Origin: JBBQNJ01 sp038329845
Lineage (GTDB): Bacteria; Planctomycetota; Phycisphaerae; Tepidisphaerales; Tepidisphaeraceae
Direction of reading: 5' to 3'
DNA length: 52,863 nt
NCBI GenBank assembly: GCA_038329845.1
Contig: JBBQNJ010000028.1
Location: 1-52,863 of the forward strand
Under the pieces are notes generated by a model. It was not told the origin of the DNA. It ran no database searches and worked only from the letters and a program-made list of their open reading frames with translations. The position numbers and the translations under genes were made by a program. Below, piece after piece: positions 41,934-50,404 of the stretch; the stretch's first letter is position 1, and the number at the start of each line of letters is the position of its first letter.

Positions 41934-43571
41934 CTAATTCTTGCGCGCGGCGCGGTAGCGGGCGATCAGTGCGTTGGTCGAGCTGTCATGCCCCAAGGGC
42001 GATTCTTGCCCCGCCTTCAGCTCTGGTAGAATCCGTCCGGCCAGTGCCTTGCCGAGTTCCACGCCCCACTGGTCGAAACTGTTGATCTGCCAGATCACTC
42101 CCTGCACGAACGTGGCGTGTTCATACAAGGCCACCAGCTTGCCCAGGATGTCCGGCGTCAGTTCATCGGCGAGGATCATCGTGCTGGGACGGTTGCCGCT
42201 GAACACCCGATGCGGCACCAACTCCGGCGAGACCCCTTCGGCCGTCACCTGCTCAAGCGTCTTGCCAAACGCCAGCGCTTCGGCTTGCGCGAACATGTTG
42301 GCCATCAGCATGTCGTGATGATCGTTCAGCGGATTGAGGCTGCGGGAAAAGCCGATGAAGTCGCAGGGAATAAGCCGTGTGCCCTGGTGGATCAACTGGT
42401 AGAATGAGTGCTGCCCATTGGTGCCGGGCTCACCCCAGTAGATCGCTCCGGTGGCATAATCAACCGACCGACCGTCCAGCGTCACCGACTTGCCGTTCGA
42501 CTCCATTGTCAATTGCTGCAAATACGCCGGGAATCGCTTGAGATATTGATCGTACGGCAGCACCGCGACGGTGGCGGCGTCGAAAAAGTCGGCGTACCAC
42601 ACCCCCAGTAACCCCATGATCACCGGGATGTTCTTCTCGAACGGCGCGGTTCGGAAATGCTCGTCCATCGCGTGAAAGCCGCCGAGCAGTTCCGTAAACC
42701 GTTCCGGGCCGATCGCCAGCATGGTCGAAAGCCCAATCGCCGAATCCATCGAATAACGCCCCCCCACCCAGTCCCAGAACCCGAACATATTTCGCGTGTC
42801 GATCCCGAAATCACCCACGGCCTTGGCGTTGGTCGAGACAGCCACGAAATGCCGGGCGACGGCCTTCTCATCCTTCAACGTTTCCAACAGCCAGCGGCGG
42901 GCGCTGTGCGCGTTGGCCATGGTCTCCATCGTGGTGAACGTCTTGGACGACACGATGAACAGCGTTTGTGCCGGGTCGAGGTCGCGCGTGGCCTCGACGA
43001 AATCCGTCGCATCCACGTTCGACACGAAGCGGAAAGTCAAATTCCGCTGCGCATAGTGGCGCAGCGCCTCGTACGCCATGACCGGCCCAAGGTCCGAGCC
43101 GCCGATGCCGATGTTGACGATATTGACGATCGGCTTGCCCGTATGCCCCTGCCATTCACCGGCCCGCACGCGAGAGGCGAACTCACCCATCCGGTCCAGC
43201 ACCTCATGCACATCGGGCACAACGTTGCGCCCCTCGACACTCACCGTCGCCCCACGTGGCGCTCGCAGCGCCGTATGCAGCACGGCCCGGCCCTCGGTCG
43301 AGTTGATCTTCTCGCCAGAAAACATCGCCTCGGTCCGCTGGCGCAGCTGCGACTGCTCGGCGAGTTGAACCAGCAACTTGATCGTCTGTGCCGTGGCGCG
43401 ATGCTTGGAATAATCGAAGTACAGCCCCAAATCGCTGATCGCCATCGACTCTCCTCGACGGGGATCCTCGGCGAACAGCTCGCGCAAGTGGCGCGTCGCA
43501 AATGCCCGGTGATGCTTTTGCAGCCCCTGAAAGGCGGGCCGACGGCGTAACGGCAAAATCGTTGGATTCAT
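41934..43571 (-). CDS. pgi: Glucose-6-phosphate isomerase
   Basis: A cytoplasmic glycolytic enzyme converting glucose-6-phosphate and fructose-6-phosphate. 545 residues, the usual length of the long bacterial/eukaryotic type. Signatures: GIGGSDLGP (phosphate binding), FVSNVDATDF, SSKTFTTMET, FWDWVGGRYSMDSAIG, GQHSFYQLIHQGT and the C-terminal INSFDQWGVELGKALA with the catalytic region. All active-site blocks are present. ATG 43571 has no clear ribosome site, but the protein starts where family members do. It is upstream of the pectate-lyase-like gene (69 bp) and divergent from the sulfatase gene. Confidence 0.96.
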   Translation of the reverse strand: MNPTILPLRRRPAFQGLQKHHRAFATRHLRELFAEDPRRGESMAISDLGLYFDYSKHRATAQTIKLLVQLAEQSQLRQRTEAMFSGEKINSTEGRAVLHTALRAPRGATVSVEGRNVVPDVHEVLDRMGEFASRVRAGEWQGHTGKPIVNIVNIGIGGSDLGPVMAYEALRHYAQRNLTFRFVSNVDATDFVEATRDLDPAQTLFIVSSKTFTTMETMANAHSARRWLLETLKDEKAVARHFVAVSTNAKAVGDFGIDTRNMFGFWDWVGGRYSMDSAIGLSTMLAIGPERFTELLGGFHAMDEHFRTAPFEKNIPVIMGLLGVWYADFFDAATVAVLPYDQYLKRFPAYLQQLTMESNGKSVTLDGRSVDYATGAIYWGEPGTNGQHSFYQLIHQGTRLIPCDFIGFSRSLNPLNDHHDMLMANMFAQAEALAFGKTLEQVTAEGVSPELVPHRVFSGNRPSTMILADELTPDILGKLVALYEHATFVQGVIWQINSFDQWGVELGKALAGRILPELKAGQESPLGHDSSTNALIARYRAARKN

Positions 43572-43761
43572 TGGTATAAATGGGGGTCCCGGGAACCCCG
43601 AGGGGTTTGACAATTCGCTTCGACCCCGCCACCCGGAGTCGCCGCGCGCAGTTTATCCGCGCTACGCCCATTTGCCCACCCAAGAGGGGTTCAGGATTTA
43701 ACGGCGGGTCCGTGATCTTTCGTCCTGTCCCCCGAGAGGAAGATGCAGTATCCTCTGGCCC

Positions 43762-45153
43762 ATGGGTCCGACCCGGCCGAATCTGGTGTTTATTCTCATC
43801 GACGACATGGGATGGCGCGATCTGTCGTGCTATGGAAGCGCATTTTACGAAACGCCCGTGCTGGATGAATTGGCCCGGCGGGGAATGACGTTCCGCAACG
43901 CCTACGCCGCCTGTCCGGTCTGCTCGCCCACCCGGGCCAGCCTGTTGACCGGACAGTATCCCGCGCGGGTGGGCGTGACCAACTACATCGGAGGAAATGC
44001 CCGCGGCCGGCACATCGACGCGCCCTACGTGCGTCAATTGCCTCGCGAGTTGCCCAATCTCGCCCGGAGCCTTCGAGACGCGGGCTACCGCACTTGGCAT
44101 GTCGGTAAGTGGCACCTCGGCGAGGCCGAGTTCTACCCCGAGCATCAAGGGTTCGACGTGAACATCGGCGGCGGGCGATGGGGACATCCTCCCAAGGGGT
44201 ATTTCTCGCCATTTGGAATCGACTCGCTGCCCGACCGAGAGCCAGGGGAATACTTGACCGATCGGCTCACCGATGAGGCGATTCGGTTGATCGAACAGCC
44301 CTCCGACGCCAAGCCGTTCTACCTGAACTTCTGGCATTACGCGGTGCATACGCCGATCCAGTCGCCGCCGGAACTGGTAGAGAAATATCGTCGAAAGGCG
44401 GCGGAAATGGGGCTGGATCAGATCCAGGCGATCGAGGAGGGAGAGCGTTTCCCCACCGCCGCCAAGAAGCACCTTCGCGTGCAGCGCCGACGGATTCAGT
44501 CCGATCCGGCCTACGCCGCTATGGTCGAGAATCTCGACAGCAACATCGGGCGGCTGCTCGAGGCCCTGCGCCGAACCGGCCAGCTCGACAACACGATCAT
44601 TATCTTCACCAGCGACAACGGCGGCCTGGCCACCGCCGAAGGCTCGCCCACCTGTAACGCTCCGCTGGCCGAGGGCAAGGGGTGGATGTACGACGGCGGC
44701 GTGCGCGAGCCGATGATTATCGCCGGGCCGGGCATCTTCGCCGGCGAGTGCGAAACCCCGATCACAAGCCCGGATTTCTATCCCACCTTGATGGAACTGA
44801 TCGGCGGCAAACCCGATCCTTCGGCCACGATCGACGGCACCAGCTTTGCCCCCGTGCTTCGCGGGAGTTCACTGCCGCCGCGTCCGATCTTCTGGCATTA
44901 TCCCCACTACGGCAACCAGGGCGGCACACCGGGATCGTCGGTCCGCGACGGCGACCTCAAGCTCATCGAGTTCTTCGAGGACGGCCGGCGCGAACTCTAT
45001 GACCTTCGCCACGACATCGGCGAGAAACACGATCTTTCACAATTGCGCCCGAACGATGTGAAACGCCTGCACGCCTTGCTCGTGCAATGGCGACAAGACG
45101 TCGCCGCCCGCATTCCGCAACCCAACCCCGACTGGCGACAGGATCTGGCATAA
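43762..45153 (+). CDS. Sulfatase (arylsulfatase family, Cys type)
   Basis: A sulfatase of 463 residues that removes sulfate esters, for example from algal polysaccharides. The maturation motif CSPTR (Cys54, turned to formylglycine by a sulfatase-modifying enzyme) is in ACPVCSPTRASLLTGQYP. Metal ligands are visible at IDDMGW (Asp14, Asp15) and FTSDNGG. GKWHLGE and the C-terminal LYDLRHDIGEKHDL are typical. No signal peptide is seen: the protein begins MGPTRPNLVFILIDDM. No upstream in-frame start exists, so it may be cytoplasmic, or the true start is missing through an error. No ribosome site is close to 43762. Confidence 0.9.
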   Translation: MGPTRPNLVFILIDDMGWRDLSCYGSAFYETPVLDELARRGMTFRNAYAACPVCSPTRASLLTGQYPARVGVTNYIGGNARGRHIDAPYVRQLPRELPNLARSLRDAGYRTWHVGKWHLGEAEFYPEHQGFDVNIGGGRWGHPPKGYFSPFGIDSLPDREPGEYLTDRLTDEAIRLIEQPSDAKPFYLNFWHYAVHTPIQSPPELVEKYRRKAAEMGLDQIQAIEEGERFPTAAKKHLRVQRRRIQSDPAYAAMVENLDSNIGRLLEALRRTGQLDNTIIIFTSDNGGLATAEGSPTCNAPLAEGKGWMYDGGVREPMIIAGPGIFAGECETPITSPDFYPTLMELIGGKPDPSATIDGTSFAPVLRGSSLPPRPIFWHYPHYGNQGGTPGSSVRDGDLKLIEFFEDGRRELYDLRHDIGEKHDLSQLRPNDVKRLHALLVQWRQDVAARIPQPNPDWRQDLA

Positions 45154-45208
45154 GACGGCGCCCAAGACGGCAACCACCCCCGCGCACCGTCAACATCTTC
45201 GGATTTGA

Positions 45209-45324
45209 TCGGCGTTCATCGGCGTGTATCGGCGGTTTGTGCTTCCGGATCCGTGGCCATTTCGCGGCTCATTGGGCAACGCCTCGAATCGTTAACCGCC
45301 GATGAACGCGTATGAACGCCGATG
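45209..45324. repeat. Inverted pair of TCGGCGTTCATCGGCG phrases
   Basis: TCGGCGTTCATCGGCGTGTA (45209-45228, continuing to 45237) and its approximate reverse complement at 45294-45324 (ACCGCCGATGAACGCGTATG) lie 57 bp apart. No gene is seen between them. Confidence 0.8.
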
Positions 45325-45401
45325 CGGAGCGCGCGTTGGTTGGATTCACCTCACCCTTCGGCTCCGCTGGCCGCCATTTTTGGCTGAAGAATCAAAGTTC
45401 G

Positions 45402-45506
45402 ATCAGGATTCACAGGATAAACGGGATGCACAGGATAGGACTCTACAGTCCCGTCCAGCCGCGCGTCTCGATCCTGTTTATTCTTTCCATCCTGTTAATC
45501 CTGGTT
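45402..45506. repeat. Inverted pair of AGGATTCACAGGAT-type phrases
   Basis: ATCAGGATTCACAGGATAAA (from 45402, to about 45439) and ATCCTGTTTATTCTTTCCAT (from 45471, to about 45506) are mirror copies. They form the second inverted cassette in the same gap after the sulfatase gene. Confidence 0.8.
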
Positions 45507-45574
45507 CCTGGTCCCGATCCGAAAAAGGGTATTGCTCGGTGATTCAGAAACTGAATTGAAATCTTCGCTTTAAG

Positions 45575-46199
45575 ATGAGTTGGTCTTCGATGCCCTGGGC
45601 GAGGTCGAACGTCAACCCGCGAAAACCGTCATGGACCCGGGGGCTGGGGGGCCGGGGAGCTGGGGGGCCGGGGAGTTGGGGGCTGAATCAATCCTCCATC
45701 GGCTTGCATCCCAGGGAACCGAAGATAGGGTATCTGTCGCCTACGGGCGGCTGCCAAGCCTCGCCTCGGGTCCGGTGGACTTCGAGGCGATGGGAAGTCG
45801 GTGACGGAGCGTTGCTCCCATTCCGACGCGGACGCGCCGCTGTGATGGACTTTTTTCGCCTCGGCCATGGAAGTGACCACTGTCTCGAATCGAGATGGGA
45901 AGGTCGGCGCCGAGGCGGTCCTGAGCCAGAAGACCTGCCCGCGGGCCGCGGCCTCGTCGATTTTGACGATGCCGATTCCGATTCGTCCTCGCGAGACGCC
46001 GCCGACCGCTCGGTCGACCGGCGCAAGGGACGGCCGGGCGAGCCAGCGCGAGGTTTTCCAACGGCCTTGTTGGATTTTCCCCGAGCAATTGTGATTGGCC
46101 TCGACCCTCGACCGCACCCGGCGCTCAAAACGATTGAGCGCTCGCGCGGCCGAGGGTTCTTCATTTTTCGGCCCCGCGAACGGGCCGGGAGAGGTGGTC
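45575..46199. other. Unexplained GC-rich region before the pseudopilin gene
   Basis: Long open frames overlap on both strands here (a + frame from 45575, a - frame 45629-46201, a + frame 45867-46094 that is separated by one TGA from the pseudopilin frame). None has a clear ribosome site or recognisable product. It may hold a leader RNA or a decayed gene. Confidence 0.35.
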
Positions 46200-47039
46200 A
46201 TGGTTCAGGGATTCACACCAGCGCGGCGCCGCATCGCCGGCGGTGGGTTCGGCTTTACGCTCGTCGAGCTTCTTGTCGTTATCGCAATTATAGCGTTACT
46301 AATAAGCGTGCTGCTGCCGGCGCTTACCGCCGCGAGGCGTTGGAGCCAGACAATCAAGTGCGCCAGCAATCTGCGCCAGCTCACGACCGCGTGCGTCATG
46401 TACGCCAACGACAACAAGGGGTTCTGGCCGACGGCGGCCCGGGACATGTGGAGCACTCCCAGCCTCGAGCGCTGGCATGGCTCGCGGGCCAACGGCGGCT
46501 CGCCCTTCCAGTTTGACCGCGATCCATCGCCCCTGCGACCCTATCTGTCGGACGGCGTGAAACAGTGTCCGGCACAACTCGACGTGGCCGAGACCTTTGA
46601 AGCCGGGGCCGGCGGGTACGGATACAACGACGATCACATCGGCAGCAGTATCGCCGCCGCGGGCATGGCCGCCAGCGCCGCCGACGCCGAGCGGCCGGCG
46701 AAGATGACGCAAATCCGTGACAGCGCCCAGAAGATCGCCTTCGCCGACGCCATCTCCCCGTACGACTGGTCCACCGGGGCCGGGCTGTATACTGATTCAT
46801 TCATCAAGTCGCCGAAGAGCGTTTGGGGATGGAACACGCCGAACATGCACTTTCGCCATAACCAGTCGAGCGTGAATGTCGCGTGGGCCGATGGACACGT
46901 CACCACCGAGCGGTTCGAATGGACCCTGAGCGACAGTGAAATTCCCGGTTATCTCACCGGGCTGACCTCGGCATATCTAAAGGCTGCGAAGATCGGCTGG
47001 TTTGGTCCACGCGATAACTCTCTATTTCATCGGAATTAA
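46200..47039 (+). CDS. Prepilin-type (pseudopilin-like) protein 1
   Basis: A 279-residue protein with a prepilin leader: GFGFTLVELLVVIAIIALLISVLLPAL, cut after the Gly by prepilin peptidase, with the Glu at +5. The mature part has the planctomycete layout of a long globular domain ending in an H-x-G-like segment (VNVAWADGHVTTERFEW), as in the H-x(9)-D-G family. These proteins are thought to build type II secretion/pilus-like fibres or act as exported singletons. The + frame is open further back, but ATG 46200 has GAGAGG upstream and starts the leader. A terminator follows. Confidence 0.85.
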   Translation: MVQGFTPARRRIAGGGFGFTLVELLVVIAIIALLISVLLPALTAARRWSQTIKCASNLRQLTTACVMYANDNKGFWPTAARDMWSTPSLERWHGSRANGGSPFQFDRDPSPLRPYLSDGVKQCPAQLDVAETFEAGAGGYGYNDDHIGSSIAAAGMAASAADAERPAKMTQIRDSAQKIAFADAISPYDWSTGAGLYTDSFIKSPKSVWGWNTPNMHFRHNQSSVNVAWADGHVTTERFEWTLSDSEIPGYLTGLTSAYLKAAKIGWFGPRDNSLFHRN

Positions 47040-47059
47040 CGATCGCCACACCCACCGCT

Positions 47060-47114
47060 AGGGCGGCCCGTCTGGCCCGCAAACCGGGCGGTCCGCCCTC
47101 GGCGCTTTTTTTTT
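47060..47114 (+). terminator. Intrinsic terminator after pseudopilin gene 1
   Basis: Stem AGGGCGG (47060-47066) / CCGCCCT (47093-47099), with additional pairing inside, followed by a run of nine T (47106-47114). Confidence 0.75.
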
Positions 47115-47123
47115 GGATTTTTC

Positions 47124-47151
47124 TTGCAGTCCGCCAAACCTGTGGCATAAT
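47124..47151 (+). promoter_or_regulatory. Promoter for the 36-residue peptide gene
   Basis: TTGCAG (47124-47129), 16-bp spacer, CATAAT (47146-47151), just downstream of the terminator and about 95 bp before the small gene. Confidence 0.5.
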
Positions 47152-47246
47152 CCGAATTAGAAGTCCTTGAAACAGGTTAATAAGGGCGTCGATGAAGCGA
47201 GGGCGATCGAACCACGATCGTCAGGTCCGATAACGTGAGGGCAATC

Positions 47247-47357
47247 ATGGCAGGCAATGAACTGATGGCTTGGTGGCTGGCATTCGCGGGCGGCGCTGGT
47301 TCGATCGTCGTTATGCTGGGCGGCGCGGTCTTGGCATACCACCTTCGCGGGCACTGA
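47247..47357 (+). CDS. 36-residue membrane peptide
   Basis: A small gene too short for usual ORF calls. MAGNELMAWWLAFAGGAGSI then VVMLGGAVLAYHLRGH, stop. One hydrophobic segment (about 8-30) with Gly zippers (GGAGS, GGA) and a basic end. It has its own promoter (47124) and a GAGG ribosome site six to nine bases upstream. It could be a small membrane regulator or toxin-like peptide; the sequence alone does not say. No antitoxin RNA is obvious on the other strand. Confidence 0.5.
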   Translation: MAGNELMAWWLAFAGGAGSIVVMLGGAVLAYHLRGH

Positions 47358-47460
47358 GTCAACCTCCGTTTTTTCTCCAAAAACGGATTGCCCGATCCAC
47401 CCATTGTATTTCCCCACTACCTCTCTGCGTCATCTTCGCGCCCCCTCCATCGGCGGCCAA

Positions 47461-47566
47461 GGGCAAATCCAGAATGTCCGGCAGCACTTGTACCCGATTG
47501 CGCCGACTCGCCGTCCTGAGAGGCTGATACCCGAGAACGGCGCAACGGGAATATTCTGAATGTCCT
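47461..47566. repeat. REPIN/MITE-like element, copy C (GAATATTC family)
   Basis: A 106-bp element: GGGCAAATCCAGAATGTCCG from 47461 and GGGAATATTCTGAATGTCCT (47548-47567) in inverted orientation. It is the most diverged of the three copies. It lies between the small peptide gene and the CBS gene; the rest of that 433-bp gap holds only the promoter noted separately. Confidence 0.7.
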
Positions 47567-47672
47567 CGTTGCCTCAGCGAGGCCCCGCGCCGGGTATCCC
47601 CTGCTTTGCCGATCGACTTCATTGGCCGCCCCCCGCCCCGCGCCTCCCCATTGCGTTAATTTATTCACAATG

Positions 47673-47702
47673 TTGCTTCGGAGGGGTCAATTCCCATATA
47701 AA
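47673..47702 (+). promoter_or_regulatory. Promoter of the CBS-domain gene
   Basis: TTGCTT (47673-47678), 18-bp spacer, TATAAA (47697-47702), in an AT-rich patch 90 bp before the CBS start codon. Confidence 0.5.
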
Positions 47703-47790
47703 AGATGCAGTTCGTATTGTCCCTGGCGAATCTGCCCGTTGAGCGCCTCGTCGTCAGAAACTGATCCCTCAACTTCTTCGGAGTTTGCCA

Positions 47791-48237
47791 ATGCCGCGCG
47801 TGAAAGACATCCTCGCCGTGAAGGGTTCGCAGGTCCACATGGTCGATGCCTCGACGACCGTTCTAGGCGCGACCCAGCAGATGAATCAGCACAAAATCGG
47901 CGCGGTCATTGTGACCGAGGGCGACGGCGAGGCGCGTGTGGCCGGGATCTTCACCGAGCGAGACGTTCTACGCCGGGTCGTTGCCGAGCAGCGTGATCCG
48001 GCCCAGACGCGCATCGGGGAAGTGATGACCCGCGACGTGATCTGCGTTCCGCCCGAAGCCGATTTGGACGAAGTCGCCTCCCTGATGAAGCACCGCCGCA
48101 TTCGCCACCTGCCCGTCTGCGAACGCCATGGCCGCCTGCTGGGAATGATCTCCATCGGCGATGTCAACGCCCTGTACTCCACCGCCCAGGAAGCGCAAAT
48201 TCACTTTTTGAACGACTACATCTACGGGCGAGTCTGA
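47791..48237 (+). CDS. CBS-domain pair protein
   Basis: A 148-residue cytoplasmic protein made of two CBS repeats: VHMVDASTTVLGATQQMNQHKIGAVIVTEGDGEARVAGIFTERDVLRRVV and, after MTRDVICVPPEADLDEVASLMKHRRIRHLPVCERHGRLLGMISIGDV, a short tail. Such pairs bind adenosine nucleotides (AMP, ATP, NAD, SAM) and act as energy or ligand sensors. It has no other domain, so it may regulate a partner protein. ATG 47791 follows GGAG. The gene stands alone with its own promoter; a repeat with a MITE insertion follows 5 bp after the stop. Confidence 0.9.
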   Translation: MPRVKDILAVKGSQVHMVDASTTVLGATQQMNQHKIGAVIVTEGDGEARVAGIFTERDVLRRVVAEQRDPAQTRIGEVMTRDVICVPPEADLDEVASLMKHRRIRHLPVCERHGRLLGMISIGDVNALYSTAQEAQIHFLNDYIYGRV

Positions 48238-48241
48238 TCGC

Positions 48242-48429
48242 TTCGCCAGCAGCCGTGGTACAACGTCGCGATCCGACTATACCGCTGGCGGTCCGTATTG
48301 AGACAATCCGCTTAGGGAAAACGGGATATCGCGCAGGTTCCGAGCCGTTGCGGATGTCTCACCTGTGGCCGCAAGCGGTATAACCCGAATCGGGACCGGC
48401 GACGTCCCGACACCGTTTCCAGCGGCAAT
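48242..48429. repeat. Dispersed 85-bp repeat, copy 1 (interrupted by a 101-bp MITE)
   Basis: The flanks read TACAACGTCGCGATCCGAC and CGGGACCGGCGACGTCCCGA, ending at AGCGGCAAT. The same 85 bp occur uninterrupted at 51665-51749. Here they are split by the insertion at 48280-48380. The GGGAC/GTCCC part forms a small hairpin. Confidence 0.85.
48280..48380. mobile_element. MITE-like insertion with TA duplication
   Basis: A 101-bp element with terminal inverted repeats TACCGCTGGCGG and CCGCAAGCGGTA (11 of 12 match), flanked by TA on both sides (48278-48279 and 48381-48382). The interior is also largely palindromic (GAGACAATCCGC versus GCGGATGTCTC). Compared with the empty copy at 51665-51749, the extra DNA is exactly 103 bp, element plus one TA. 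TA duplication is typical of IS630/Tc1-mariner transposases; none is encoded in the window. Confidence 0.85.
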
Positions 48430-48488
48430 GGAATATCCGGGGCGACCCGCCACGATGACGCACCGGGGGCGATCGCAGACGGGACCGA

Positions 48489-49295
48489 TCATTCCAGGAA
48501 ATCGAACCACTTGGCCCGGGTGGAGTTCATCGCCCAGGCGCGGATCATGGTCTTGCCGGACACGCCGGCGACATGGCCGTCGAGGAAGCCGACGTTCATC
48601 GTGCCGGCCGTGGCGCTTTTGTCAGCGGTGCGCGAGTGGCGAAAGACAAAAAAGCCGTCGGCGATGAAGGTGTTGACATTCGATCCGCGCAAGGTGCGCA
48701 GGTGCGCTTCGGAGTGATAGGCCATGTCGTTGTGATCGGCCTTTTCCAAGAGGAAGGCCCGCATGGGCGGATGCATGGTAATCTTCTGCCACCCCATCCC
48801 CCCGGCACCGGCGTCGCCGGACACGTCGCCCAAGGGAATGTAGCAGGGGACGGTGCGCCACTTGTACCAGTCGTTGAGCACCGACGAGGAGATGTAATAC
48901 CCGACCAGGTCGTTGGCCCGGGGGGCGGCGGGGCAGGCGTAGAGTGAGGGGAAGGTCCCCGACTTGTTGTTCAGGTCGATGATCGTACCGCCCAGGTAGC
49001 GGGTCTGGGTCCACATGAAATACGTGGTCCAGTCGCCGGCCGGAGCGCCGTTGGTGCCGACCCACTTGCCGGGACGGAGGTATCCGTGGTTGTCAATCGC
49101 GTACATGATCTGGGCATGGAGGATTTGCCGCAGGTTCGACTTGCATTGCACGTCCTGCGCCGCCGCCCGCGCCTTGTTCAGGGCCGGCAGAAGGATGGCG
49201 ATCAGGATGGCGATGACCCCGACGACTACGAGGAGTTCCACGAGGCTGAACCCCGCGCGGGGCAAGCCCAAACTGCGATGTGTATGACGTGACAT
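48489..49295 (-). CDS. Prepilin-type (pseudopilin-like) protein 2
   Basis: A 268-residue protein starting with a prepilin leader (AGFSLVELLVVVGVIAILIAILLPALNKA): cleavage before Phe, Glu at +5. The mature globular part has three Cys (QCKSNLRQIL, ACPAAPR, VPCYIPLG) and ends with FLDGHVAG, the D-G-H block common in this planctomycete family. It is last in a three-gene run with the PEP-CTERM and LacI genes. ATG 49295 is preceded by GAGGA. Function in export or surface assembly is inferred. Confidence 0.87.
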   Translation of the reverse strand: MSRHTHRSLGLPRAGFSLVELLVVVGVIAILIAILLPALNKARAAAQDVQCKSNLRQILHAQIMYAIDNHGYLRPGKWVGTNGAPAGDWTTYFMWTQTRYLGGTIIDLNNKSGTFPSLYACPAAPRANDLVGYYISSSVLNDWYKWRTVPCYIPLGDVSGDAGAGGMGWQKITMHPPMRAFLLEKADHNDMAYHSEAHLRTLRGSNVNTFIADGFFVFRHSRTADKSATAGTMNVGFLDGHVAGVSGKTMIRAWAMNSTRAKWFDFLE

Positions 49296-49372
49296 GGTGC
49301 GTCCTCGTTTCCTCCGTCAACTTGGGCTCTCGGCGGCGGAGCCGGAGGGTGTCCCCGCCGCCGAGCTTTCCA

Positions 49373-50383
49373 TCAGTGTCGTCGCCGCCTCGCCAACAGG
49401 CCCGCGCCCGCCAGCACGATGCCCGCGGTCGATGCCGGCTCGGGAATCAAGGGTACGACATTGCCGATCTCCGTTCCGTAACGAATCTCGTCCACTTGTC
49501 CGTCGGCGCTCGTCCCGAATGCGCCGATCGCGAGGAAATCGTCGTCCCCGAACGTGAAAGTGCCCGACGTCTGCGATCGCACCGCCTTGGCCGTCACCTG
49601 CGTCGCCAGGGTGCCGGTGGTGGCAGCATCGAGTTCGGCCTCGGTAATTCCGCCGAGGGTCTTGAACGCATCGAACTGCGCCTCGGTCAAGACCCACATG
49701 GTGGCCACGCCGGGAGTGCCGACGCTCAGCGCGTCCCCCACATGGGTGTAACGGGCGATGAAGAGGTAGGTGGTATCCAGTGCGATCTGGGCGTCGGCGT
49801 TGGCTTCGCCGCCGCCGTTGCTCTTGGCGCCATCGTTTCCATACGCCACGGCCGGACGCTTTTCGGTAGTGGCGCTCTTGTTGTGATACGTCTCGACATT
49901 CATGCCGAAGCGGACCTGGTCGATGCTGTGGGTGTCGCTGGCGGCCTCCTGAATGCGGGCCTGAGGCCCGCCGCTGGTTCCGCCGTTCCACTGACCGGTT
50001 TTTTTGCCCAACATGCTGGACCAGAGCGTGCCGGTGGTCGAACCGGTCTGATCGAGCCGCGCCGCCACCGAGGGCGCGGGGTTGGACCCATCGCCATTCA
50101 ACCGGCCGCCTGTCGTCGAAAGCGTCACCGTGCCGGTGCCCATGGCCAGTCCGGCCGGGTTGTAGCTCCAGGTGCTGCTATTGGTCTTGGTCCAGTTGAC
50201 CGTCGTGTCCAACCCCACGGTCGAGGCGTTGGGTGTTGGATTCGAGCTGGCCGTGGTTGAGAAGTTGAAGCCCGAATCGCCGTAATTGAACGGCTCATAG
50301 ACCAGCAATCCCGCCGACGCCGCCGAAGCGCCGGCCAACATTCCTCCGGCCGCCAAGGCCAGAAAGTTCGAGATGCGAGACAT
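49373..50383 (-). CDS. Exported PEP-CTERM protein
   Basis: A 336-residue surface protein. A signal peptide (LALAAGGMLAGASAASA) precedes a beta-rich domain (LLVYEPFNYGDSGFNF, ..., YLFIARYTHVG, ..., FGDDDFLAIGAFGTSADGQVDEIRYG) that looks like a LamG/concanavalin-type sandwich. The C-terminus is a PEP-CTERM sorting signal: PEPASTAGIVLAGAGLLARRRRH. Handling by exosortase is known for the family. ATG 50383 has GGAGGA upstream. The gap to the LacI gene is only 21 bp, so the two are co-transcribed; a carbohydrate-binding role is inferred from the fold and the regulator. Confidence 0.82.
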   Translation of the reverse strand: MSRISNFLALAAGGMLAGASAASAGLLVYEPFNYGDSGFNFSTTASSNPTPNASTVGLDTTVNWTKTNSSTWSYNPAGLAMGTGTVTLSTTGGRLNGDGSNPAPSVAARLDQTGSTTGTLWSSMLGKKTGQWNGGTSGGPQARIQEAASDTHSIDQVRFGMNVETYHNKSATTEKRPAVAYGNDGAKSNGGGEANADAQIALDTTYLFIARYTHVGDALSVGTPGVATMWVLTEAQFDAFKTLGGITEAELDAATTGTLATQVTAKAVRSQTSGTFTFGDDDFLAIGAFGTSADGQVDEIRYGTEIGNVVPLIPEPASTAGIVLAGAGLLARRRRH

Positions 50384-50404
50384 AATTCGTCCTCCGGTTG
50401 AAGG

